Assembly: GCA_965644295.1 (NCBI GenBank)
Contig: CBFFRP010000297.1
Location: 868,001-932,000, forward strand
DNA length: 64,000 nt
DNA from: Paraphysomonas bandaiensis
Taxonomy: Eukaryota; Chrysophyceae
Direction: 5' to 3'
This document shows positions 38,002-48,684 of this stretch, in pieces; positions within the stretch are counted from its first letter, which is position 1; the number at the start of each line of letters is the position of its first letter. The notes beneath the pieces were generated by a model. That model made no database searches. It saw nothing but the letters and a program-made list of their open reading frames with translations, and was not told where the DNA came from. Position numbers and translations under genes: made by a program.

Positions 38002-39495
38002 ATGTTTGATGAAGACTATTACATACGACATACAATGACTGGCATCTTATGGAAACAAGGACAAGGACGTAAAATTGAGTTTTATAAACCATGGCGACAG
38101 AGACTGTTTGTATTAGACCGCAAGAAGATGATGCTGCACTACTTCATAGTACCCAAGTACGAATATACATACACATGTACATATATACGCTCTTATATAC
38201 ATATATATGTATCTATATATACTTATATATACGTATTTTGTATCTTATAATTACATCTATTCTAGAAATGATTGGAAGAGCATCCCTCCTTCGAAAGAAA
38301 GTTTTCGTGGGGAGATATCTGTTCAGGATTGTAGACTATCATTGGTTTCTGAGACTGAGAAAATGCATGCTTTTCGTATTTTACACGGAGCAGAAACTCT
38401 AACTCTGGCATGCTCCTCCTACTCAGAAAAGCAAAAGGTAAGTACTTCTTCCTCTTTTACTTATTGTAGTAATACTTCTGTAAGTGGATGTCTGCACTAT
38501 CGACCATCACTGCAGATGGTGCTGCTGAAATCTCGAAGGAGAGAATTCGAATAATTTCACAGAATTCTGGGCACATTCCGAATGCTTTACAGCGTACTAA
38601 CTCGAGTACTGTAAGATCGCGGTCCATCCCGAAACCAGCCGGTATATTTGCTAGCCACTCTCCAATGGAATGCCCTATCACAGAGAAAGAGATGCCGAAA
38701 AATGAAGCTCCCTCCCCCTCCGTATTTGATTCTGGACAGAAGTGCCACCCAACAGCTGATAACTCTCATAAATATACATCGGAAACGGCACAACTGGAGG
38801 AAGAAATGGACGCGATGACCATATTCGACTCTGCAATTCGTACGGCTGTGGAACAGAAGTTGCCTCCGTCTGACGTCTCCGAGGATCGCACCAATACATC
38901 ACCGAATATTCTGTCGTCCAATATCGTGACAGTGGACGTCAACCAACACCGAGAAAACGACCGAGTAGTCTCAGAAACAGTAAAGATCAAGAGCGAAGAC
39001 TTGTCATCTCTGCTCGCACCGCCTGAAAGCGATTCGACAGGCGAGAGTAATACTGAAATGCCCATGCCTTTAAGTGATCAGAGCATAGAACTGCACGAGG
39101 AAAGGTCGGTGCTTTTCTACTCACTCTTGTTGTCGCTTACCTTTAATACAGAGAACGAGAAATGAAAGAAAAACTTGTGGCTTACCGTAAAGAAGTTTTT
39201 CGCCAAATATGCCACGAAGAACACTCGAACAGTTCGAAGGTGTCGTGAATTATTTTAATGCCAATGTAACATGTATGGTCAGGACGTATATGAAGGAAAT
39301 GAGAGATCTGAAGCTTTGGCTGCAGCTGCTGCTGGTGACCAATCGGAGTATGCCAGCTCAGTAAGAGCAAGGACAGAGCACAAAGATAAAGCGGTAAGTG
39401 AGTGTTGCTATAAGTTGTGTGGAGCTTACTCAGAGCAGAATATCAGCGCCGGAGTGCATGAGGCTGACGTGACTCTTGGAGTTGATAACTCCTAG
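38002..39495 (+). CDS. PH-domain protein
   Basis: Six exons (38002-38156, 38266-38437, 38485-39104, 39152-39239, 39283-39393, 39439-39495) encode 400 aa. Residues ~10-125 form a pleckstrin-homology domain: TGILWKQGQGRKIEFYKPWRQR, here cited as GILWKQG then WRQRLFVLD, then MHAFRILHGAETLTLACS, closing with the diagnostic Trp helix WMSALSTI. PH domains bind phosphoinositides or proteins at membranes. The remainder is Ser/Thr/Glu-rich and probably disordered, with a short charged helical segment (REREMKEKLVAYRKEVF). Intron 1 is 109 nt and TATG-rich; the others are 43-47 nt. No catalytic domain is seen, so an adaptor role is likely. Confidence 0.82.
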
Positions 39496-39924
39496 CTATT
39501 AGATTGCTGTGCCACAGAAGCCCATGCATGCTGATACATCGCTTGTTTCGTAGATGTATGTTAATATTCATTTGTTATTTTTGTGTATCTCGAACTGTAT
39601 TTTTCGTGCGAGTTTATGATGAGCTTGTTAGTGTGCTAAATACATTCGTTCCCTTGAAAAATAAACGAGTCATTGTTGATTAATTGTTGACATACAGCAG
39701 TTGTATTTTGAATTGTTGTAGTGTTTAAAGTTATTCTGCATGCACCTCACGTCGCATACTTCAACTGTGCTAGCGTGCCACTGTCAATATGTACCACTGT
39801 CAACCCATTGATCATCATGAGCAATTTAAGTGTACCTGCCAGCAGTCATTGTTCATTGTTCTCTATTCGAACCTCTTGTGGTCTTAAATACAATGACTTA
39901 AGTCTATCAGCACATCAGTACGAC
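39496..39924. other. intergenic / possible 3' part of a chromo-barrel gene
   Basis: 3' flank of the PH gene. On the minus strand a fragment reading HDDQWVDS, reminiscent of the end of a chromo-barrel, appears near 39805, but no open frame joins it to the upstream exons. Confidence 0.35.
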
Positions 39925-40149
39925 CATCAATATAGGTAGCATCATATAACTTTCCATTCACTGCAGTAACTATAAACTATAAACTATACCATTGAGCCCA
40001 TGAATATTACTCACTTTCTCACCCACTTTGAACTGTATTTCATCCTCACCATCAGAACTGCTGAATTCATCGGAACTTTCACGGACACATTTTTCCAGCT
40101 CGCTCTCTGTGACTTCCTGCTCCTCCTCGTCACTAGAATTCGATTCCAT
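39925..40149 (-). CDS. chromo-barrel/Tudor-knot-like protein, 5' exons only (3' part unresolved)
   Basis: Exon 1 (40149-40011) encodes an acidic start (MESNSSDEEEQEVTESELEK) ending FKVGEKV. A 50-nt GT-AG intron (40010-39961) joins it to MNGKLYDATYID. The junction FKVGEKV-M-NGKLYDA is the first strand pair of MRG15/MOF-type chromo-barrel domains. Beyond about 39925 every frame closes within a few codons, so either a short exon is missed or the gene is broken. Family members read methylated histone tails. I am fairly sure of the two exons, not of a functional gene. Confidence 0.4.
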
Positions 40150-41384
40150 ATAATTCTTATGTTTTCATGCCACAATAATATGAACAAATATGAACATATG
40201 TAGTAATAATGGGATTTATTCACTTCAATATTTTGATCTCTCACTAATCTAGTGGAGTAGTAAGACTTGTACTGGTAAATAATCTAGTATAAAACGTGGA
40301 AAACAAAAATTCCTCCGTTTGCATAATGTTTACTTAACGTCATCGCTATCTGATAGAATAATACTAAATAAATAATTTGAGCTCTACTGCTGTCAGACAC
40401 AAGGATAAGACTTACAAAGCTTTAACAAAACTGTAGTGGTATCGCACTATTGTGACAGTGTAAGGGTATGCTCCGTCCCAACAATACCGAATATCTCCCT
40501 GCTTGGCTTGAATGATAGTATTTGAATAAAAATCAGACCATCAGGCCTAAAAACGACATCTTGGGTATTTTTTGGACCCCTACCTATTTACAGTGAGTAT
40601 GCCTACTGTCCAAATAGTAAGCCATACACTTTCGTTTTTGGCACACAATAATGCCCGAATAATACGACAATAACATACGATTAATAATCCACACTTGACT
40701 GACATGAATTGTTGCAATATTCACACCCACCGTCACATCTATTGAGATGATAAGAAGGGTTCGTAATAAAATATATAAGAGAGAGCGATAAATTTTAAAA
40801 CATAGTAAGGAGGACTGTGATTTTTAGAATACATTCCATGCTTATTAAAATAATATCAATAATAATAATATTATTGGAATTTTGTCCACCATCACCTTGT
40901 GAATTGTATGTGAATGGTGACACACCTTTTGATGCAGTCATTACTCATTACATAGAGAGTTGATGGCTTTATAATTCAATTTGACTATGTATGGTTATTG
41001 TGTAAGGGTGTATTAAATTTTATTTACATGTGTAGGGTCAATGATAAATGATAAAGCAAAATCGTTCAAGCTTCTTCAATATGACGGCAACATAAATGTA
41101 TACTGTATATGAGAGCTCGACTACTACAACACTGCTATTCCAAAAGTATTTCATTGCACGCATACCAAAATTATTATATTAGCTTGACTGCCACTACAGA
41201 GTTCAAACTATGCTGCTACTACGATCATCCAGCAGGCGTGGTACTATCTCAGTAAACGGGTTGAAAATGAATATCCCACGGTAAGGCGAGGGAAGTATAA
41301 ATATCAGCTACCAAAATTCAATACTACGATATTCAAATACTTTGCTGTTAAATCCGCAACTCAGCAATTGCCACAATATCATGA
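40150..41384. other. AT-rich intergenic region
   Basis: Upstream of the chromo-barrel-like exon and downstream of the SDR gene. No coding or repeat structure was recognised. Confidence 0.45.
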
Positions 41385-42791
41385 CTACTCGGAGCTCTCA
41401 ATCTTCTCCTCGCTGTTTTCCTTTGAAGCAGCCTCTTGTTCTGCCAAACTCCGGGCCTCCTCTTCATACTGCTTCTGAATTCGCTCTTCCTCAATCCGCC
41501 TCTTTTCAGCTGCCTCTGCCTGTAATTTGGCCCGTGCAATTGACTGAGCTTCAGATTCCAGTTTACTCGCGAGGGCCACTTCTTCGGCCTTGAGACGTGG
41601 CTCCATAAATCTCGACACGAGATCGGATGACACCCTCCACAGTTCTTGCTGGAGAGTACGGTTCCGAGTATCACTTGAAGGCTGACCTTCCAGAGCAATG
41701 GGAACATAATACTTTCCAGTTACTTTCGCCATCTCTGGTGCTGTTGCCACATAAAGCTGAGTGTAGGCACCCGGATCGGTATCCATTGCCAACATATTCA
41801 TGGCCCAGTCTTTAATATGAATCATCACGTCTCCACCCATATATTCAACCAAGTCAGTTACATGTCTCATTAGATCCGTCTTCACCATTCCTGGGTGGAT
41901 TGCGTTTGATGTCATTCCGGATCCTTTGGTGCGCTCCGCTAGTTCTTGGGCAAAAAGGATATTGGCCAGCTTGCTCTGACCGTAAGCCAATCTACACCCA
42001 AGTATTAATACGATAGCAGTAGTATCAGTATACCTACATAAGGTTATAGTTATTATTATTATCCAGTTGATCAAATCGTATCCCTCCGGGGTACGAGCCC
42101 TGGTGTGCTGCGCTGGAAACAGTCACAACACGCGCGCTAGACTCCAGCAGCTCCGTCATCAATTGATCCACAAGGAAGAAATGGCCAAGATGGTTAGTCC
42201 CGAATTGCAATTCGTACCCATCCTTCGTTTCTCCATATGGGCACATCATAACACCAGCATTAAGAATGAGTATATCGATTCTATCAGTCATAGTTTTAAT
42301 GGTATCAGTGAAGTGCAACACGCTCTCCAGAGAAGCCAAATCTAATGGCTGAACTTCAATATTATTGCATGCAGATCCAATAATATTGCAAATATCTTTC
42401 TTCGCATTTTCCCCTTTTGAAACACTACGTGATGTTAAAACAACCTTTGCACCTTTACGAGCCAATTCACGTACTGTAACTTTACCAATTCCTGTATATA
42501 GATATGTGAGGAGACATACATCTGAATATATATGTATAGACGTATAGACATGTATATATACAGCACCTGTATTTCCTCCTGTAACGATAGCAAACTTTCC
42601 ACTTTGATCTGGTATATGATTGAATGTGTATTCAGGTGATACGTATACAGCCATCCAACCACCCTATAAGACACACATACATACATAAGACACACACATG
42701 TATGTATGTATATGATACGTACGAAGATATATGACACTAAGAGTGGTGTAATGATCGCACCAAGAGCAACTAGGACAGCGAGGGTTTTCAT
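41385..42791 (-). CDS. membrane-anchored short-chain dehydrogenase/reductase (retinol dehydrogenase-like)
   Basis: Four exons (42791-42723, 42663-42567, 42491-42038, 41991-41385) encode 408 aa. Exon 1 is a hydrophobic signal anchor (LAVLVALGAIITPLLVSYIF). The SDR core has TGGNTGIG for the dinucleotide, LILNAGV, the catalytic Ser in TVSSAAH and the YGQSK Tyr/Lys pair. HPGMVKTDL follows the active site. This pattern fits RDH11-14/WWOX-type reductases, which act on retinoids, steroids or other lipids at the ER. A charged coiled-coil tail of ~80 residues (RIEEERIQKQYEEEARSL) is unusual for the family. Introns 1 and 2 are 59 and 75 nt and TATG-rich. Confidence 0.88.
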
Positions 42792-42867
42792 CTTATCTAT
42801 AGATACTCCAGTGATAGCTATATATATATATATATACCCTGATAGGACTGACATGAACACACTGCTG

Positions 42868-43114
42868 TATGTATGTATGTATGTATGTATGTATGTATGT
42901 ATGTATGTATGTATGTATGTATGTATGTATGTATGTATGTATGTATGTATGTATGTATGTATGTATGTATGTATGTATGTATGTATGTATGTATGTATGT
43001 ATGTATGTATGTATGTATGTATGTATGTATGTATGTATGTATGTATGTATGTATGTATGTATGTATGTATGTATGTATGTATGTATGTATGTATGTATGT
43101 ATGTATGTATGTAC

Positions 43115-43145
<31 letters not shown>

Positions 43146-43397
43146 TGTATGTATGTATGTATGTATGTATGTATGTATGTATGTATGTATGTATGTATGT
43201 ATGTATGTATGTATGTATGTATGTATGTATGTATGTATGTATGTATGTATGTATGTATGTATGTATGTATGTATGTATGTATGTATGTATGTATGTATGT
43301 ATGTATGTATGTATGTATGTAGGTATGTAGGTATGTAGGTATGTAGGTATGTAGGTATGTAGGTATGTAGGTATGTAGGTATGTAGGTGTATGTATG

Positions 43398-43429
<32 letters not shown>

Positions 43430-43456
43430 TGTATGTATGTATGTATGTATGTATGT
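42868..43456. repeat. (ATGT)n array with an internal (GTAGGTAT)n block
   Basis: Almost pure ATGT from 42868 to 43320, apart from GTACAT at 43111. GTAGGTAT repeats follow to about 43390, then ATGT again to 43455. It sits between the divergent SDR (-) and kinase (+) genes. A 4-nt unit without stops opens every forward frame, so the long Tyr-Val-Cys-Met ORFs here are not genes. Confidence 0.95.
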
Positions 43457-43681
43457 ACATAAGTATAAGTTTTCAGTTTTAATTTGAACTATTCAAGATA
43501 CGTTAGCAGTTTTTGTGAAATATCTGCCGTTACAAATCGTTGATCGCCAAACAAGGATTTAGTTATACGTAGATGTATGTATGTATGTGTGTATGTATAA
43601 GTGGATGCAGATCATTTATACATATAACGATCATTAAAGTTGTGCTGAACATAACGTAATTAGGTAGAGTATATATTAACT

Positions 43682-45966
43682 ATGGGAGCATCGTCTTCTG
43701 TTGCAGAGAATTGTCGCACAACTGTTGCTGGTTTAATATCAGATAAACCAGCAGATGCTTCAGATATTACTGTACGTGTTCATTCCTATGAAGTTATGTG
43801 AATTAACATCTATATGGACTGTTTTCAGGATCTTGAACAAGCAAAGGAAGAAATCAGACATCTACGTAAAGCTGCTAGAGAGTTTCAGGCTCATTTGAAA
43901 GGTGTGATATATCAATTGGGGTTATAATTTAAACTCATATGTTACCAGAGGAGTTGACGAAACACAACGCACCAGTGGGAGGAAAAGTTAAACGTCAGGC
44001 CGTTCTCGATAAAGGAAACAATGCGGATATCGATAATAACGAAGAGTATGTTCCGAAGGTGTGTAATTGTTTATGACACCTGATCTGATTTCTAAATACT
44101 TGTGACCTGTAGATTTTCCCAAAGACATCTGATATTCGTGAACTTATTTTGGGTGTTGTGACATCGAATATACTGTTCTCGTCTTACGCAGCTGATGAAC
44201 ACTCAGCTATTGTTGATGCTTTTGAGTCAGTTAATGTAACTGCGGGAACCAAAGTTATTACTCAAGGAGAGTCGGGAGACAACTTTTACGTTATTCAGAG
44301 TGGTATTTTCGATATTTATATTCGCGGAAACGATGGTGACAATAAAGTTGGAAATTCCCTTGGACCTGGAAATTCATTTGGTGAGTTAGCCTTAATGTAC
44401 AACACTCCTCGTGCTGCAACAATCAAAGCAGTTAGCGATGGAACTCTCTGGCAGATTGACAGACAGACATACCGAAAGATCGTTGTGCACTACAAGTACC
44501 TTCGCAATCAGCAGTATCAAGAATTTTTGCGTAACGTTGAGATTAACGGGAAGAAATTACGCCAGATTATGAGTGAAGCCCAACTAGAGAAGATGACCGT
44601 TCTGTTGGAACGTGAGGTGTACAATGAAAGTGAAGCCATTGTTCGACAAGGAAACATTGGAGACAACTTCTATATTATTGCAGATGGTGCTGTTGGCGTA
44701 TTCCGTAGTGAAAATGGTGGCGAGGAAAAGAAATTGACAACTTTGCAGAAAGGTGCGTACTTTGGTGAGCAGGCTCTCTTGCGCGAGGATGTGAGACAAG
44801 CTTCCTGTATCGCCGAGAACAAGGTCACTGTACTTACTCTGGGCAGAGAGGATTTCATTGATATGCTCGGGTCTTTCGAAGATATATTATCCGGCAAGTC
44901 TGCAACCACAACGGCCAGCGAAAGTAAGGTGCAAGAGGCGGTAGCGACTGCGGAGGTTACTGGTTTTGCTCTCAACTGTACTCTTGCAGACCTCGAAGTT
45001 CGAAATACCCTTGGTTGTGGTGCATTTGGTCGTGTGAAACTGTGCAGACACACTGCCAAAGACACTTTCTATGCTCTTAAATGCCAGGCGAAACGCGCTA
45101 TTGTTGATAGCGGACTGCAAGAACACGTGCTCAATGAAATGAGAGTTATGCGCAAGATTGACCACCCCTATATTGCACGTCTCTATTTAGCTCTTCAGGA
45201 TAATAAATTTATATACTTCATCCTTGAGCTTCTGCAGGGCGGTGAACTCTTCACCCACCTTCGTAGCCGTGGAAAGCTGTCCGAGCAGACGGCCAGATTC
45301 TATGCCGCAACTGTGGTATATGCTTTTTCCACTCTGCATGCTAAAAAGATAGCATACAGAGACCTCAAGCCTGAAAATCTTGTCATGGATACGAAGGGGT
45401 ATGTCAAATTGGTTGACTTTGGACTGGCCAAACAACTACTCTCGGGAAAGACATGGACTCTATGTGGAACACCAGACTATCTTGCACCTGAAATTATTCT
45501 TAACGAGGGCCACGATCTTGCTGTTGACTATTGGGCGCTTGGTGTGTTGATATTTGAAATGGTTGTTGGTGCCCCACCATTTTATGCTGAGGATCCCATG
45601 GAAGTCTATGAGAAGATTCTCAGCGGCAATCCCGCCTTCCCCACTTTTTTTACTCGCAACCTATCGGACCTCATCAAGAAGCTTCTGCGATCTCAACAGG
45701 CTAAGCGTCTTGGGAACACTCGCGGTGGTACTGCTGCGGTTGTAAAGCACAAATGGTTCAGTTCATTCGATTGGGCTGGTCTTGAGTCAGGTGAAACAAA
45801 GGCTCCATATGTTCCCACAATCAGTGGCAAAGATGATGTCACAAATTTCGACCAGTTCGACGATGGTGACAACCCGGTAAGCTCACTGCGTTCTTTCATT
45901 CTTCATGTCTGATATATAGTATCTTTTTAGGGTGACTCTGATTGGCATCCCGATCTTAATGCATAG
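43682..45966 (+). CDS. cyclic-nucleotide-dependent protein kinase (PKG-like, AGC family)
   Basis: Five exons (43682-43771, 43829-43901, 43949-44058, 44113-45876, 45931-45966) with introns of 47-57 nt encode 690 aa. The N-terminus MGASSS fits N-myristoylation. A short helix and basic linker follow, then two cyclic-nucleotide-binding domains with FGELALMYNTPRAAT (~180) and FGEQALLREDVRQAS (~308). The AGC kinase domain has GCGAFG, the ALK lysine, YRDLKPEN in place of HRD, DFGLAK and GTPDYLAPE, so it should be active. The regulatory and catalytic parts in one chain are the PKG layout. The Thr that favours cGMP in PKG phosphate cassettes is Ala in site A and Gln in site B, so the ligand may not be cGMP. 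Confidence 0.92.
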
Positions 45967-46815
45967 TTATCACACTTGAAACAAGAGCTTGTGATATTAT
46001 GCAGTTAGATTTGACTGTTTCAGCTATCAAATTCGTAGATGAGATCATATGGATACAAATTGTGTAGCAAACAACTGTGAATTTAATATTAATGACATGC
46101 ATGACTGTGGTTAGACTCAAACGTTATGAGTGCGAAATTATAATAATTGAGGATGATTGGATTCAGTGTGTGCACTACAGCAATACAGTGAGTTACTATG
46201 GCATGTAAAATGCGAATTATTTTAATTGTGTATAAACATGTCTCAATTCTTTATGTACTCTTTTCTTTTGATATCATGTCTTTAAACTTCGTGTTTTCTC
46301 CATAAGCCATTAAATAGGTTACAGCAGACACAGTGACTAGATCCTCCTCTTGAAAATAATTTTCTTTGTGCTTGTTTCGAATCACCTTTCAAACAGGCCC
46401 CATAAGCATGTTTTGTTATATTTCAGGCGTATCTCGTATTGATATGTTATATTTGTTTCAGATCGTTAAAGAAAGTTGTGCCGTTAGACTGGATATATGA
46501 TATTATTTATAGGCAATTATGTGTTGAGTTTTTGCTGTTTGTGAGCAATTAAAAGCTGTAGCTTCTAAGATATTTGAATTATATCCGTTACTCAAAGAAT
46601 ACAGTAGTAACTAGCCGTATTATGAGAACCAATAATATGACATTGTTGTGATGATACTGAAATATACTGACTGTACAAGATAGTGACGATGTAAGATCGT
46701 ACTAGAAATGGTTGGTGTAGTAGAGATAAAAAGAGTTGGTGAATGTCAATGAATGAAGAATGGTAACTCTTATAATTATTATATTCTATCTATTATGTGT
46801 TGTTATATTAAATAC
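45967..46815. other. AT-rich intergenic region
   Basis: 3' flank of the kinase gene up to element B. No coding signal is seen. Confidence 0.45.
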
Positions 46816-47326
46816 TGCCCATTCCGAGGGCGTGGTCATAGTGTAGGCTGGCTGGTACACCACCTATAACACGTAGCACTGATTCTACCACCAGTCTACC
46901 CATGTAGCAACATAGTTGACCGCATAGATCATGTGCAGACTCTGTTGCCGCCCACCCTTGTTCATCTTTGCTAAGATTACGCGGGATTTCTGATTACTAT
47001 GCATGACATTTATATATGTAATTCGCGCAGATTCTAGTAGGTCCATGTGTGCCTTCCCATTAGTATCTAATAAAGATTACGCGGGGATTCTCATGACCAT
47101 GCATGACTCAGCATAGGTCTAGTGTGACATTGGCGCCCCCCCCTCCAATAGAATGCGCGGGTTTTATCGTAATCTCATATAGGCTATGCAAATATAGTGT
47201 AGATGTAGCTAGATTTTTCTTGGTGCCGACACACAAAGAATAAGCTGAGAGTTTTATTAAGAAACTATACATTACTTAGCTTAGTCAACACTAGCACTTC
47301 ACTAGAATACGCTCTCGGAATGGGGC
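46816..47326 (-). mobile_element. element B copy 1 (~0.5 kb non-autonomous transposon)
   Basis: Begins GCCCATTCCGAG and ends CTCGGAATGGGGC, giving terminal inverted repeats of about 12 bp. Most of the interior is the reverse complement of the copy at 52172-52649, including GCGTAATCTT-type and CAACATAGTTGACCGCATAGA segments. It has no ORF of note. Confidence 0.8.
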
Positions 47327-47819
47327 AAAAACATATATATATATAGCAACAACATAAATTATCTGTACATAGAGACACGACGACCACCACTAATTATCTG
47401 CCACAATCTAGTGTAACTTAATACAGACCAGATCTGTACTAATGATTGATATCACATACCTTGATACATTGGGTAATTATGTATCGCTTAGTTTCACCTT
47501 TATAATCATTCCTAGCAACATACTAGCATCACAAAATGCATTTCTTAGTTTATTCTAGGATCACTCCCACATGAATTTATAATTGATGAGGTGCTACTAT
47601 CTGCTGCACAGGGATAGCAGAAGTATTTTGTTTCCCATCATCATCTGCATATTTTGCTGGTGCAACATCAGCTGATATTGCTGATTTTGTTGCTGAATCA
47701 CCATCTACATGCAGGATCCGTTGCTACCTTGCAACCCATCCACGCAACTCTTAACTGCTTTCGTGACGAAAATTCTACTCGAGGGGCCATTTCTGATTTC
47801 TGAGTTTCTTCTGTGGAGG

Positions 47820-48074
47820 CTAGACAACTGGTTGATTATTTAGTGGTTGGCCCGCAATTTCGTCATTACGCTCGTCGTTGGAGATGCTTTCCGGGGCTTC
47901 AAGATTTCCCATTTTCAGAAATTTCTCCACAAGACTGTCACTGTCTGAGTCGTCTCCATAGATGCCAACATTTTCCTTGTAGAGGATACGCCGGTAAATC
48001 GCTTGAACACGACGAGTGGTATCATCCGTCCCACTGTTTCCAGTCCGACAATCAATATCAGGTGGATGATATAC
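47820..48074 (-). pseudogene. coding remnant of unknown, possibly transposon, origin
   Basis: An open frame of about 84 codons reads ...DDTTRRVQAIYRRILYKEN, then IYGDDSDSDSLVEKFLKMGN and ends at a TAG at 47822-47820. The composition is protein-like, but there is no start codon in frame. Candidate upstream splice sites are weak. Downstream, a Gln/Met-rich frame (QQQNQQYQLMLHQQN) around 47640 resembles tails of Myb/trihelix-type DNA-binding proteins carried by Harbinger elements. Its position next to element B supports a transposon link. It could also be exons of a gene I failed to assemble. Confidence 0.35.
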
Positions 48075-48684
48075 TCAATGCACATCAACTGACATACGCA
48101 TCTTGAAAATGAAAGTATGTACTGTGGAATAGAGTGCTGAGGTGCTGAGGGTGCAGCAGTATTGGTTGCAGCTTCTACTGTATGATGTATATGGTTGTGG
48201 ATCTGTATGATGTATGACTATAGTCGTGTCATATGATGTTGAGCACTACTGTTGCATATATGCACATATGTATCGCTATATATTGCTGGGTGATGCTGTG
48301 GACACAAATGTACATCCCGTTGCCTCAACTCCATCCACCCTCTACGCACGAGTATCGTAGAGCCAACTGCTGGTTGACTTATCTTTTCTACATGGATATA
48401 GACACTAAAAAGCATAAGTTTTTACCGCTGAATCTTGTTAAATCTTTCTAAACACCCTAAAAAGTATGAATATATATATAAATACTGTACTATATCCAAA
48501 AGTGTGGGAATATTGGACCTAATCATCATCATCAGCAGTACAGTGCTATTGGAAAATCCAAATTGTCCAGCCAATAATTTCTGGATATTTTCACTTTTCG
48601 TGGTATTAATTTGCTCACTTTTCTGTCTGTTATCTTCCTCACTTTTGCTCTATACTATATACCGTCTTGTACAAGGATTTCATC

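Noticed and set aside
42706-43460. Long ORFs of repeating Met-Tyr-Val-Cys (plus) and Thr-Tyr-Ile-His (minus), also at 54302-55085 and 58330-58976
   Set aside because: A 4-nt repeat without stop codons opens all three frames on a strand. The reading is periodic and has no gene context, except where true SDR or phosphatase exons are tacked on.
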